Source: Eurosta solidaginis
Taxonomy: Eukaryota; Arthropoda; Insecta; Diptera; Tephritidae
Reading direction: 5' to 3'
Length of the DNA: 64,000 bases
NCBI RefSeq assembly: GCF_040869045.1
Contig: NC_090320.1
Coordinates: 248,434,978 to 248,498,977, forward strand
This document shows, in pieces, positions 10,846 through 22,990 of the stretch (position 1 is its first letter; each line of letters starts with the position of its first letter). Made by a program: the position numbers and the translations under genes. Below the pieces are notes generated by a model that did no database searches, was not told the DNA's origin, and saw nothing but the letters and a program-made list of their open reading frames with translations.

Positions 10846-13020
10846 GTGTAACGGTCTTTTTAAAATGTGCTGCAGGAAGTTTTTCTAATAACGTCTTTCA
10901 ATTTTCTCTCCTCTCATCTTTCACTTACTCTCTTCTTTTTTCTCTATAAGTCTCTCCTTTTTTCTGACTCTATCCTTATATCTCTTTCTCTTACTATTGT
11001 TCCTCACCAACCTCTCCCGTGTCCCAATTTAACCTCCTTGTTGCATACCCTCTCCCTTCACTTTATTTCTCTTTTTATCTCTCCTTCATCATCTACCTCA
11101 AGCAAATCGTGCCTTAAATATGGTTTCATGAGTAGACCGAGTTCTGGTCCATCTCTTTGAAAAAATTTAAAAAAAATGCGCACCTATGTAACTGATTTCA
11201 AAAAAAATTGTATTTTCGAAAAGGTCAGCCTAGGTGCAATTCAACAAAGAAAAATATATATTTTTTTTTCCACGCAAATCTGGCTTCCGAGGTGTGCAGC
11301 ATGCGTTTCCCATGAGGTTCCCTTACTAAGGTTAGTGTGAGGGGATAGCCGGAATGCAAAGCGTCCGACTGTGTTGCTGAGATTGGACTACTGAGCCCAC
11401 GATCTAGTAGTCATACCAAGATGATTGACAGTAAAAATATTAACGAAGATATGATTAAGGAGAGAAGGAAAATGGCGTTGCAAGCGGAGAAAGAACAAAG
11501 AGCCATTTATAAGCGATGAATCGAACGAAGAGAAAGCAAAGAGTCAGTGGCCTCTGTGAGAGAGCGGTATGAGATCTTGGACATAGAGATTGTGTTGGCA
11601 AGGCAACGATACAGAGAAGGAATTAAACTTTTAATAAGGATAAGATTAAGGTGAGTGAGAAAATGCCATTACAAGCTAGAAAAGAAGAAAGAGTTATAAG
11701 ATGATGCGGATTGCGGGGAGCATAGAGTCAGTGAGTTCGGCGATAGATCCACCTGCGTGTTGAGAAGGGGACGAGACAGAGAGGGAAATAAAGTTTTCTA
11801 TAATACCGATCAGAAAAGGAATCGTCCAGCACTTTAGAGCTGTAGTCGGCACAGATGGCTACGAGCGCGAGTGCATAATCTGAGCTGGTAAGTGATTGGA
11901 TGAAAGTTATAGGTAGTTTGCTGAGCGAAATCCTAGATTCCGCAATCAAATTGATGAAAAAGAAGCCTAGTGCGAGAAGACGAGGCAGCGTTCGGCTTAA
12001 GGTGACAAGATTTCATTTAGGAGTCGGAAGGTAGGAAGGAAGGTTTTAAAGGGCAGAAGGGGTGTGGAGATATCGGAGCTGCAAAATCTTTAGCTGCCTG
12101 TGCAAGCTTTGAGATTTAAGACAAACGAAAATCATTGTATCTTTAAAAACTGAGCCTCATAATGGGTATAAAACTTTCCTTCTAGCGGCGCATGCTGTTA
12201 AATTTAGCACGGCCAGTGAAAGCAAATGCTGGAAGTGCGGGCTGCAGAAGAAAATGGTTGAGCAAACTTTTTATTCGTGCACTGCTCTCGCGAGGTAAAG
12301 TTTCCAACTACAAGGGGCGGCAGAGTTGCCAGACCTTTAGGCAGAAATTAAACTTAAGTTCTAGAAAGCTTCCAGGGTTTGCGAAGAGGATGGAATTATT
12401 CTATAGCTTAAAACCTGGTACTTAAATGGCAACAATGTGGTCATTGCGAAATCTTTATCTACCGACTAGTTTAACCTAGCTTAAGGGCACCATGAGATGC
12501 AACTGTATGTGGGTATCTGTCTTGGATAACCGTAGCTATATAAATTAGTAATTAACTACGGATTCTGTATCCGGATAGAGCGCTGAGCTTGGTAACCGCC
12601 ATGGAGATGCCAAGTCTAATAAAAATTACTACAACCAACTTAGGATAATAAATCTTTTGTTGTTGTTGTTTTAACCACACAAAAAAACACCCTGAATTCT
12701 TAACAAAATTTTGGTACTGTGGATCTTAGACGCTTTTTGCGACAGGTGTGCCTATCCGACTCTGATTAGGACTCTGGCAACCGTTTTAAGAACGTTGATA
12801 TTAGGAAATATACTTTTAATAACCATACTCTCCTGAAAAGAGGTCCGGCTGCTTGGCTGGTTGATGTTTTCGTAGACGCAACGTTCGACGGGGCTATACG
12901 CGCTATTTTTCGCAGGAATAGAAAACCAAAAGGCATGGTCTTGGTGTTTTTTGTCATGAAAGAGATTTTTAGTGGAAAAGTACAAAATTCACATTGAAGA
13001 CGTCTTTCGTTTTACAGTCA
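10846..13020. other. long stretch without a recognised gene
   Basis: 10870-11110 is C/T-rich (TCTCTC-type simple sequence). 11420-11720 holds two diverged copies of a block resembling 'gattaagg.gag..aaaatg.c.tt.caagc..gaaaga', about 190 bp apart. 12640-12670 has a (TTG)n run. No protein family was identified in the small ORFs. Confidence 0.4.
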
Positions 13021-13029
13021 GATATGGAG

Positions 13030-13228
13030 CTTTTATCTTTTTATGGGTTCAAGTTGGTCAACATATTCGTTGTCAGAGATATGGTTATTTGTAATACCAG
13101 GTTACAGCACAAAAAAGACACACGAAGCTATTTGTGTACCTCTCAATTAAAACATACTAAAACACCAAGTCCAAATATCGATTCGGACGAGTATCTGGCG
13201 ACAGTTAATATACAGAACGAATAGTAGG
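13030..13228 (+). pseudogene. RTE-type endonuclease relic
   Basis: The translation contains RDMVICNTRLQHKKDTRSYL and then, after a deletion, SPNIDSDEYLATV and a stop. This order (a 'MVICNTRFQHK' block, a deleted 'TWxSPD..NQIDHV' block, then 'PNIDSDHYLV') is that of the 3' part of the APE-like endonuclease in RTE-clade LINEs. The conserved NQIDHV part is gone and the SDHYL histidine is replaced by E, so it cannot be active. Confidence 0.55.
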
Positions 13229-13229
13229 A

Positions 13230-13913
13230 CCACGTATCCTAAGACCTTTGTCTCATTGTAGATTTCCAGCGAGCACGGAAAACAACTGGAACGATAAAGT
13301 TTCACTTGGCTTGAATTCTGGGCTCCTTCTCAGTTCCGATATCGATTTTTTCTCGCGAACATACAAATTCCATTAAGGTTATTCTTGTATATTTTCGCTG
13401 GTGGGTATACAAAAAAATTTGAACGGTATTCCAACAAATATTTTTGTCAACTCATGCTACACGAATGTTATGCTGTGCTATGTTTTGTGTTGTGCGACTT
13501 TGTGCATATCATCGCAAGCAATAACAATAAAAACTTGTGTTATGTGTTTCATTCGCTGTTTTTGTCTTTATTTGGTTGTTTGTTTGTTTTTGTAGGCGAG
13601 TTTTAAGCAGTATTTATGGCTTTATTGGCTGCTTTTTTGGTGGGTCCCTTTTGTGAGCACCGAATTTTTTTTTGTGTTGTTGATACACCCGCCTATATGT
13701 CTACTAACACCTTAGCGATTAGCTCAAGTGTCAGTCTGCGCTTTTGTTCTTTCATTCAATTCGGTGCCGCCCAAACATTCAACGACTTATAGCCACTGCT
13801 CATCCGTCCGTCCGTGCATTACCTGAATTCACCATTTGTGTCATTATTAGCTTTGATCACGTAAAGGTGTATATACATAGTTTTACGTTTTCCACTTATT
13901 GTTTTGGCTGTTC
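13230..13913. other. AT-rich spacer
   Basis: T-rich non-coding sequence. The overlapping small ORFs at 13385-13606 are compositional. Nothing else seen. Confidence 0.5.
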
Positions 13914-16114
13914 TTTTTATACTCAGCTGAGAAGAGCTCACAGAGTACATTAACTTTGTTCGCATAACGGTAATCCGTAACGGCATAAACTAATCGAGAT
14001 AGATATAGACTTCTATATATCAAAATGATCGGGGCGAAAAAGGAAATTCCGTCCGTCCGTCCGTCCGTAAACGCGATAACTTAACTTAATTTTTAGGGAT
14101 CTTAATGAAATTTGGTATGTCGGTTCCTGGGCGCTCATCTCAGATCGTTATTTAAAATGAACGAAATCGGACTACAACCACGCCCACTTTTGCGATATCG
14201 AAAATTTCGAAAAACAGAAAAAGTGCGATAATTCATTACCAAAAACGGATATAGCGATGAAACTTGGTACGTGCGTTGACCTTATGGCGCAAAATAGAAA
14301 ATTAGTAAAATTTTGGACAATGGGCGTGGCACCGCCCACTTTTAAAAGAAGGTAATTTTAAAGTTTTGCAAGCTGTAATTTCGCAATCGTTGAAGATATC
14401 ATGATGAAATTTGACAGGCACGTTTCTCCTATTACTATATGTATGCTAAACAAAAATGAGCAAAATCGGATGATGAACACGCCCCCTTTTAAAAAAAAGT
14501 TTTTTTTAAGTCAAATTTTAACAAAAAATTTAATATCTTTACAGTATATAAGTAAATTATGCCAACATTCAACTCCAATAATGATATGGTACAAAAAAAT
14601 ACAAAAATAAAAGAAAATTTCAAAATGGGCGTGGCTCCGCCCTTTTTCATTTAATTCGTCTAGAATACTTTTAAAGCCATATGTCGAACAAAAATTTACC
14701 AATCCTTGTGAAATTTGGTAGCGGCTTAGTTTCTATGACGATAACTGTTTTCTGCGAAAAAGGGCGAAATCGGTTGAAGCCACGCCCAGTTTTCATACAC
14801 AGTCGACCGTCTGTCCTTCCGCATGGCCGTTAACATGATAACTTGAGCAAAAATCGACATATCTTTACTAAACTTAGTTCACGTACTTATCTGAAACACT
14901 TTATCTTGGTATAAAATATGGCCGAAATCCGACTATGACCACGCCCACTTTTCCGATATCGAAAATTACGCAAAATGAAAAAAATGCCATAATTCTGTAC
15001 CAAATATGAAAAAAGAGATGAAACATGGTAATTGGATTGGTTTATTGACGCAAAATATAACTTTAGAAAAAAGTTTGTAAAATGGGTGTGACACCTGCCA
15101 CATTAAGTAGAAGAAAATGAAAAAGTTCTGGAGGGCGAAATCAAAACACCTTGGAATCTTGGCAGGAATACTGTTCGTGGTATGACATATATAAATAAAT
15201 TAGCGGTACCCGACAGATGATGTTCTGGGTCACCCTGATCCACATTTTGGTCAATATCTCGATAACGCCTTCACATATACAACTAAGGGCCACTTCAAAA
15301 ACCCTCATTAATACCTTTAATTTGATACCCATATCGTAAAAACACATTCTGGAGTCACCACTGGTCAACCTTTATGGCGATATCTCGAAAAGGCGTCCAC
15401 CTATAGAACTAAGGCCCACTCCCTTTTAAAATACTCACTAACACCTTTCATTTGATACCCATATCGTACAAACACATTCCAGAGTCACCCCTGGTCCACC
15501 TTTATGGCGATATCTCGAAAAGGCGTCACCTATAGAACTAAGGCCCACCCCCTTTTAAAATACTCATTAACACCTTTCATTTGATACCCATATCGTACAA
15601 ACACATTCTAGAGTCACCCCTGCTCCACCTTTATGGCGATATCTCCAAAAGGCGCCCACCTATACAACTAAGGCCCACTCCCTTTGAAAATACTCATAAA
15701 CACCTTTAATTTGATACCCATATCGTACAAAATAAATTCTAGAGTCACCCTTGGTCCACCTTTATGGCGATATCTCGAAAAGGCGTCCACCTATAGAACT
15801 TAGGCCCACTCCCTTTTAAAATTATCATTAACACATTTCATTTGATACCCATATCGTACAAACAAATTCTAGAGTCAGGCCTGGTCCACCTTTATGGCGA
15901 TATCCCTAAATGGCGTCCATCTATAGAACTATGGCTCTCTCCCTTTTAAAATACTCTTTAATACCTTCCTTTGATACCCATGACATACAAACACATTCCA
16001 GGTTTACCCTAGGTTCATTTTCTTACATTGTGATTTTCCCTTATTTTGTCTCCAAAGCTCTCAGCTGAGTATGTAATGTTCGGTTACACCCGAACTTAGC
16101 CTTCCTTACTTGTT
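13914..16114 (+). mobile_element. Helentron-like element, copy 2
   Basis: Starts TTTTTATACTCAGCTGAG. The 13-bp ATACTCAGCTGAG at 13919 has its exact inverse, CTCAGCTGAGTAT, at 16060-16072. A hairpin follows (GTTCGG at 16078-16083, CCGAAC at 16090-16095), then CCTTACTTGTT at the end. (CCGT)n lies at about 14046-14068. Six to seven minisatellite monomers of about 131 bp occupy about 15210-16000. Nothing is encoded. It has the most complete termini of the five copies. Confidence 0.8.
15210..16010 (+). repeat. 131-bp minisatellite inside copy 2
   Basis: Monomers carry TTTGATACCCATATCGTAC, 'tagagtcacccctggtccacc', 'ggcgatatctcgaaaaggcg' and 'tatagaactaaggcccac'. Spacing between TTTGATACCC motifs is about 119-137 bp. 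Outer monomers are more diverged than central ones. Confidence 0.85.
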
Positions 16115-16997
16115 GAACTTTTGTTTTTGTTCTTAAATGTTTGATTTTTTTTTTTTGTCCGTTCGCTCACAATCTCGCTAATGTTGCAACAATGATTTGA
16201 TAAAATTGTGCCAGCAAAACACTTAAAGTCTTCAAGCCGTTGAATTGACCAATCGACCGATAAATGTAGTCGTCAAAGTGTAAACTCAGAGATTGAAATG
16301 TAATTCGTCATTAATTTACGCGTTAAAAAGGGCACGTGTCAAAGTGTTGCGTTGTTCGTGTAGATTTTAAAGCGCTTTTTACTTGTTTTTTTTTTTTTTT
16401 TTGATTTTTGAGTGCTTTATCTAATCCATTAGATTGAGTGATTAGTTGCATATTGAATGGGTATTTGCTTTTGTTGTTGTGAAATTCCTAAAAATCACCA
16501 CAATCAGTCTAAAAAACATATTTTTTGCTTCTTAAAAGGTGGTGAAACACGAAAAAAACCATTAACATTTTTTAAGCGCTAAGTACACAATGCGATTTTA
16601 TGGCATTATGATAAAGGAATCGGCGGAGAAAAAAACAATAAATAAAATTTAAAATAAATATTCAGCAGTTAATTGAAAAATAGCACTGGAGCCCTTTACC
16701 AAATTTCGTTAGTTAAAGGCATTTTTTAAATTTTCGATATTTTAAGAAAAAAGATCTTTGAATTTGAATAACTGAACTAATTTCAAAGATGCTTTCGAAA
16801 AAATTCGAAAATTCGAAAAAGATTTTTAGCACCTTTTTGAATTCATATCATAAACTGCCAAAAGAAAAACAAATTAAATTGAAGAAAATTGAATAAACTT
16901 GCCACTCCTTTGTGGTGTTAGCTGCTGTTGTTGTGTAAATGTTGTTGTAACGGAATATACTCTCCACGAAAATTTTAAAGTGTTTCTCAGTTCTCAT
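16115..16997. other. AT-rich spacer
   Basis: Poly-T and A-rich sequence with no coding evidence. 'ggaatatactctccacgaaaatttt' sits before the SINE. Nothing recognised. Confidence 0.5.
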
Positions 16998-17355
16998 GGC
17001 GGCCGCCTTGGTGTGATGGTAGCGTACTCCGCCTGCCACACCGAAGATCCTGGATTCACGCAACGGCAGAGCAACATCAAAATTTTAGAAACAAGTTTTT
17101 TCAATTGAAATAAAATTTTTCTAAGCGGTGTCACCCCTCGGCAGCGTTCGGCATGCACTCCGAGTGTATTTCTGCCATGAAAAGCTCTCAGTGAAAACTC
17201 ATCTGCGTTGTAGATGCCGTTCGGAGTCGGCATAAAACAAGTAGGTTCCGTCCCACCAACTTGTAGGAAAAATTAAAAAGGAGCACAACGAAAATTGGAA
17301 GAGAAGCTCCGACTAAAATCTCTTCGGAGGTTATCGCGTCTTACACTTATTTATT
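16998..17355 (+). mobile_element. tRNA-derived SINE, copy 2
   Basis: The head 'ggcggccgccttggtgtgatggtagcg' then CTCCGCCTGCCACACCG carries an anticodon loop, CTGCCAC, identical to that of tRNA-Gly(GCC). A degraded B box (gattcacgcaac) follows. The body and the end 'cggaggttatcgcgtcttacactta' match the copy at 48626. An imperfect target duplication, agttctcat / agtttctcat, flanks it. The body is about 85-90% similar to the other full copies by eye. Confidence 0.8.
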
Positions 17356-17389
17356 TATAGTTTCTCATTTCTTCTTCGTCTGTATATAC

Positions 17390-17894
17390 TGTTACGAAAA
17401 TTAGCAACACTAAGGGGTACTGTCATCTCTAAGCCGATGCTAAGCAGTGACTGTATGCACATCAATAATTAACAAGTATGTCTACAAATATGTACGTACA
17501 CGCAGCGGAGAAGCAACGCACAAACACATGCAGATATCTTATCTAAAATATGCAATTATAATTGTGGAAGTATCGCTCACAAATACACGGGCATATGAGA
17601 GCTATACACGTACATCTGTAGTTATAATTATATAGCAGTAACTAAGTAAATTGTGGAAGCACCTAGAAGAAGCAACGAGGAAATCAGAGAGTATAAAAGG
17701 CAGCAACAGTAGAGGCACTATAATCAGTTTCGATTAAGCACGCTATCTGTCGAGCAATAGAAGTGTTATTTTGAAAGTACTTGAATAAAGGCCATTTTGC
17801 ATTATTAAATATCGGAGTTATTTATTCAAGAGTTTAGCGATACGAACGTTAGTAGAAGGTTGCAAATAAGAGGAATTGCAGTAAATTCGTTACA
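17390..17894 (+). mobile_element. solo LTR of a Gypsy-like retrotransposon, copy B
   Basis: Runs TGTTACGAAAA to AAATTCGTTACA, so the ends carry the 9-bp inverted repeat TGTTACGAA/TTCGTTACA. Flanking four bases are ATAC on the left and ATAT on the right, a probable ATAT duplication with one mutation. It contains a TATA box at 17692-17698 and AATAAA at 17784-17789. The order is that of an LTR: U3 upstream, promoter, short R, then U5 with 'ggttgcaaataagagg'. No internal domain. It is the same family as 2599-3136 in the opposite orientation. Confidence 0.85.
17692..17698 (+). promoter_or_regulatory. LTR TATA box
   Basis: TATAAAA followed by GGCAGCAACAGTAGAGGC, which is conserved at the same place in the LTR at 2599. 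This is the likely Pol II promoter of the retrotransposon. Confidence 0.6.
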
Positions 17895-17899
17895 ATATG

Positions 17900-19158
17900 A
17901 ATGTAATTGTCGATTAGAACCAAATGGAGTTATTTCGACTATTCGACTTATCTAAAGGCAGACTTAAAAGTGTTCGCTGTATCTGGGCGTTTTCATGGCA
18001 ACTTTCACGAGAGGTCATTGATTTCAGGTCATTCTTTATATGGGGGGTATAGTTTGGAACGCCATGGCTCAGTTTGTTCCTGATCTGCTACAATGATCGG
18101 ATCTCTGTTGGGAGTAATGGATTGATCATCTACTAGGCAAAGGTAAGACTCATGTTCTAACAGGTTTCAATCATATTTTTCAAAAAGGATACCGGCCGCT
18201 TTCTAGCGATAACGAAGTTTTAATGTGTGTCGAAACAGTACCGAAACGGGGAACGTCGATAACACTAGCCTATTTGTTGGGACTGCTTTGTCGTTATAAC
18301 AACAACAACAACAATAGAAAACCGCAGCGATCTCGGCTGCTGCATATTTGCTATTAGACAGGCCGCCATCTCAAATAAACCAATATACCATATTCAATTT
18401 ATTCTTTGGGCTTTCTGCGTTTTTTCGTTTGACGTCGTTGCCTGCATAAAGCTCATAAATATCATCTTCTTCTTGTAGCGACAAGGAGACTTTCGGGGGT
18501 TATGCATTGTCCTATGCCTAATAGCGATACTTAACAGGCTGTCCCTTAAAAACTCGATGAGGTGATAATAAACTAATTTCTTAGATGGGGGCGAATAATG
18601 ATGTGCCTATAAGAAAGCCAGCCTTTTCCATCGAAGCTGACACGAATAGAACTGGCCTCGGATTGCAGAAATATCTATGAATGTCATGCAAAGCAGTCTA
18701 CAGCGGATTGTTTCTTTTAATATTTCTTATTAGCGAAATGGTTAATGCACTAGATTCTAGTGACTAGAGCTCCATGGCTGAGTAGCAGTGAAACTATGTC
18801 TCTATAGTAAACACGACCTAATATAATCATCTATCTAATAACAGGAATGATTCTGCGAAGGCTTACGGACTTAGAACAGAATATGAGTCGATCAACGCTA
18901 TCGAAGGATGAAGCTAGTCACTTATACTATGACTTTGGAGTCAAAGATGTAGATGACAACTGTAGCGATACGATTTATAAATCACGAAAAGAAGACAAAA
19001 TTGGCCAATCACGATTTGAGGATGGTAATAAAATGCTGGGATTCTTCCCACTGTATCATAAGAGTCTACCACACTTCAAGGCAACCGACCGCAGATGCAT
19101 GGATATATGAAAGTGTTAAAATCGAATGATGATCGAAAATGCCTCAAGGATCTTAATG
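17900..19158. other. no gene recognised; old retroposon relic
   Basis: 18230-18320 ('ccgaaacggggaacgtcgataacactag', 'gtcgttataacaacaacaacaac') matches the 3' end of the CAA-tailed family. An 87-codon ORF at 18847-19110 has no family I know and no splice context, and I cannot support it as a gene. Confidence 0.4.
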
Positions 19159-19170
19159 ACATGATTTAGT

Positions 19171-19594
19171 GTGCCCCCAGCGGGTAAGGGGTCAGAATAT
19201 ACCCGCGGTAGGTATGCCTGTCGTAAGAGGCGACTAAAATACCAGATTCAAGAGGTGTGTAACGCAACCCTTCAGGTTGCCAGCGCAATATACAGCTTCT
19301 CCAAACCCAATTGTCAACCTCACCTATCCGCGGCGAATCCTGTTTCACTAACAGACGAGGCTCTGGCGACCCGAAGCTCCTCATGGAACTTGGGGGTGGG
19401 GAAGGAGTGGATGGCCTGGAGGTTTAATGTGGCCACATAAATCGTTCCCGAGATGGTCGGGCTAGCACCTTAATGGTGCTGTGATACCGGAGCGTACCAG
19501 ATCTGTATCCGGCAAAGGACCATCACATCGATAACTCTCCCCAAAGCCTTCGGGGAGCAACCTTATCGCTACAACAACAACAACAACAACAACA
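19171..19594 (+). mobile_element. CAA-tailed non-autonomous retroposon with 12-bp target duplication
   Basis: Begins GTGCCCCCAGCGGG and ends CGCTACAACAAC followed by about eight CAA units. Perfect 12-bp direct repeats ACATGATTTAGT flank it (19159-19170 and 19595-19606). This is target-primed reverse transcription. The (CAA)n tail and 'atccggcaaaggac' region match Jockey-type LINE 3' UTRs of flies, so it is probably an internally deleted LINE derivative moved by a Jockey enzyme. There is no pol III box. The ORFs across it are chance. A second, older copy is at 53282. Confidence 0.85.
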
Positions 19595-19606
19595 ACATGA
19601 TTTAGT

Positions 19607-20635
19607 AACAGTAAAGAGTAATAGTGAAGTTTGATATAGTAAAAATATGGAACAAAGGACCTTCGAAAGGATAAAGATCTAATTTCTCTTGAAATTAACT
19701 CTGTACTAGCACTAGTTTTTTTCTTAATGATTGATGGGGCCTTCGGCTTTTATAATGTTAAATATATACTACGCAGATGCATTTTTTCCGAGAAGTTTTA
19801 GGGTCGGAAATACTCTCGAAGGATTCTAGAAACCACTGCATGGAATGATGTAACTTGTCCTATATAGAAAAACTAAGAGAGCTGTTCCCTTCCACCCAGC
19901 TTCTTAGAGAAGATATTCGCAGAGCCAAGGATCTCACTTCCAGTATACTATTGCACGGCACTCAAAAGGCCTCAGAAGACATCGAACATCTCTGGATCCA
20001 AAACTAATATGTCATTTCTGGAGCACCCATCAATTGAAGGTATTCGCCGTAAATCTGTACGCACAGACACAACTCCAACCCTGATATTGAAAGGAGAATG
20101 TTCTGTAAAGTCTTAATCATGCTTGTCCTTTAGTTTGTTGCGAGAATGAAAAAATTATCATCTAGTAGTTCCAACTCGTTAGCTTGGATAACGGGGCAAA
20201 CATAGTGGTGGATAACAATTAGCGGGAGTATACAAGGTGTTGTTTGAGCGCAATTTATGTATAACTTTATTTTTAACCAATTTTTGATCTCACGTACACA
20301 AGGCAAGGCGAATCTTGTTACAAATATGGTGCTAACTAACATATATTAGGCCAGCGAGACTATGTCGACCCTCAGTTCTCAGAAATAAGGGTGAGGAGTG
20401 GGATGGGTGACCCTTACAAAAGGAGAGATTGGATGTGAGGGAGGGTTCGAGTGATGTTATCAAACAGTTCCCCACCTTGTAGGGGGTTTAACCCTTATAG
20501 TGAAAGTTTTCAGCACACTCCAAAATTTTGGGTAAGTGTCTTAAAACCAACAAAAAACATTCAGTTCAGTATTACAGTGTATATTAGGCTCAAGGGACCT
20601 GAAACATTCATTGCAATAGGTTCTCACATGTTAAA
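19607..20635. other. spacer without recognised features
   Basis: No coding sequence or repeat family identified. Ends with ATAT (20636-20639), the left duplication of the next LTR. Confidence 0.4.
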
Positions 20636-20639
20636 ATAT

Positions 20640-21139
20640 TGTAACGAATTCTGGTGATTTCTTGAAATTTATACACCTTCTGCTATTGTTCGAATCTCTG
20701 AACTGTCGAATAAATAACTCCATTATTGTATTGCAAAATGGCCTTTATTATACTACTTTGGGAGTAGTACAATTATACTTCACTTCGCAACTAATAGCGT
20801 GTTTAAATCAAACGGATTACTGATTCCTCAGCTTGCGCGGCTTTTATACTCTCGGTTTTCTCGATCACCCATTTCTCCTAAGGTCTAGTCATTTCGCGAA
20901 ACTGTATTCCAGAACAATTGTATCCCTTGCTTGGTTATTAGCTATATACATGTATACCTATTTGTAGTTTATGTTTCTCTTATAGCCATATGCGGGTGTA
21001 TGCGTGAGTACTACTTCGGCTGATGATTACATGTTTTTGTGAGTATCTCTTCGTTGCCTTGTACATAAGTGTCGCTTCTTGCTGTGTTTTATTGTTGCGA
21101 TTATTTACTAAGAGCCTAGAGATGCTAATATTCATCACA
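20640..21139 (-). mobile_element. solo LTR, related Gypsy-like family, copy C
   Basis: On the minus strand it runs TGTGATGAATATTAGCATC to GAATTCGTTACA, with ATAT on both sides (20636-20639 and 21140-21143). It has a minus-strand TATAAAA ('gagtataaaagccgcg') and 'aataaaggccattttgcaa', as in the LTRs at 2599 and 17390, but the rest is clearly diverged. It is therefore a sister subfamily. No internal domain. Confidence 0.82.
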
Positions 21140-21324
21140 ATATGATCCCAGTTAATAGGAGACACATCTTAGAGAAAAACAAGGAATACAAGCGATATCA
21201 AGCCACAAAAAATCTTCACAAAATTAGATTGCGCCAGCATGAACATTTAGATGGCAGAGCTTAACCAACAATTATTATATATTCCCGACTGCCAGCTCGA
21301 AAATAATAATAGTAACGTTTAAGA

Positions 21325-21545
21325 AGATATTTTGAGCCGAGCTTCTGTTCCAATTTGCGTCGTGCTCTTATCAATTATTCATACAAATAGGCGGGACTGG
21401 ATCTACTTGTTTTATTCCGACTCCGAACGGCATTTTCAAGGCAAATGAGTTTTCACTGAGAAGCTTTTCATGCCAGAAATACACTCGTAGTGCTTGTCAG
21501 ATAACTGCCGAGGGGCGGCACCGTCTTGAAAAAATTGGTTTTGAT
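21325..21545 (-). mobile_element. SINE fragment lacking the tRNA head
   Basis: 'gccgagcttctgttccaatttgcgtcgtgc' and 'ccgactccgaacggcattttcaaggc' match the 3' body of the SINE at 6259 in the same orientation. The tRNA-derived part is absent. Heavily substituted. Confidence 0.75.
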
Positions 21546-22490
21546 AATAGTTGTCTCCTCTCTTTAGTCGTGCAACTTTGAACACTGATTTTCAAAAAAC
21601 CTTTTCAGAGAACTTTTTCACTCAGCTTTTCATATGTAAGTCAACGATTTTTCAAGGACTATAAATAAGTCGCACTTTGGATTTTTTTTGAAACTTACCA
21701 TCGATTATATTAACCCGCTTGTGGCTTTGGACTTAGTTGAACATCTCACCGACGGTGAGCCCAAGATCTCAATGAACTAAATGTCTAAAAAATATAGCTT
21801 TTAATTCGATTAAACATAAACTTTTACCAAATGGTTTATAAACAATAAACAGCTTATCGAAGCACATTCAATCCGCTGCTATGTATGTATAGCTTCGAAG
21901 TGCAACAACAACTGATTAAAAGCGAAAAACTACAAAAAGCGCAAAGTTCCAATTCCAGTCAATGTTAGTCATTGGCCGTAGTCAACAGTATAGTTGAAAA
22001 TGAATGCAAAAGATGCGTGGAGCAAAAAAAATGCAGTAAGCAAATGTGCAATAAAAGAAAACAAGTGAAACATGCAAGTAAATTTCAGTGCCTTTTTCCA
22101 ATGCTGACATTCGTACAGACCGAAAAATGTATACTTTTGCATTTCCATAAGAACACTTAGTAGCAATAGACCAAACCAGGCAGCAAAGTGATCACTACTG
22201 CTTCTGAAAGCCTATAGCAAACTAGTCCAGGTGAAACAAGACTTTATCCAAACACAAATCCCAAGATATGCCTAAAGGTGGACTGTAGCGTGGGTCAATT
22301 TGTAGTTTGTTTTAGTAAAATCCCATCTTGACAAAAAAAAGCATGTCCAGATGGGATGGCCTTTGGAATTCGCGATAAGCTCTTGGGAAGATATTCGATC
22401 CCGCCCATCCCGCCGACGGTGAGTATCGAAAAGGTATAGGATTATGCAAATATGAAAATAGTGCAACAAATAAAAACTCGGTATTGATAT
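21546..22490. other. spacer
   Basis: AT-rich, with two antiparallel ORFs at 21969-22166 over the same bases. No recognisable domain in either. Confidence 0.45.
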
Positions 22491-22494
22491 TAGT

Positions 22495-22990
22495 GAAAAA
22501 TTACTAAGTTTACAAACGGCGACGGTTACTACGACATATTTCTAAATTTCACTTCTTCATCAGCTAGCTTCTCGGGAGCTGAGTGTTGAACTCGAAATTT
22601 CCAACATTCATACTTTATACTAGTGTAAAGGCAGGTGACTTTATCCACTCACCCATATGAATGCCCCGCTGTTGCCTTTTTGTTGCTATTTCTTTATTCA
22701 CCATTTAGGTATATACTAATTCTATAAGGTTTTAAAACCTAATTGTGTGGAATAATTATAGGCGCGCTCTAAGAGCTTAGTAACATAGGGTTTATAGCAT
22801 TGCTTTTATAAACAGTACTTCCGATGTTCACGATTATATCAATATTGTTATCTGTATATAATTAGCGCCAATTGCTAAAATTGCTTTATACTTTTGTTTT
22901 TGTTATTGTAATTAGAGAAAAATTATAAAACTCGTTGGCTAGATCGTTTTATGCGATTGGACTACAACGTTTCAGCCAAGATGATACCTC
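22495..22990. repeat. dispersed repeat shared with 56045-56215
   Basis: 'gtttacaaacggcgacggttact' to 'cttcttcatcagctagcttctcggg' (22508-22590) is repeated at 56130-56195. The segment 'tgctttatacttttgtttttgtta' with 'ttagagaaaa' (22880-22922) recurs at 56072-56115. In the second copy the two parts are contiguous, here they are separated and in the other order. The minus strand carries a CTGATGA...GAAA motif. Confidence 0.6.

Noticed and set aside
12752..12985. 77-codon minus-strand ORF
   Set aside because: Overlaps a second ORF in another frame; no domain or codon bias seen.
13803..13818. CCGTCCGTCCGT near the left of copy 2
   Set aside because: Lies outside the element's start at 13914 and is too short to call a separate mini-me core.
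15210..16010. Regularly spaced repeats as a possible CRISPR array
   Set aside because: Monomers are 131 bp, contiguous and without unique spacers. The sequence is eukaryotic and lies inside a transposon.
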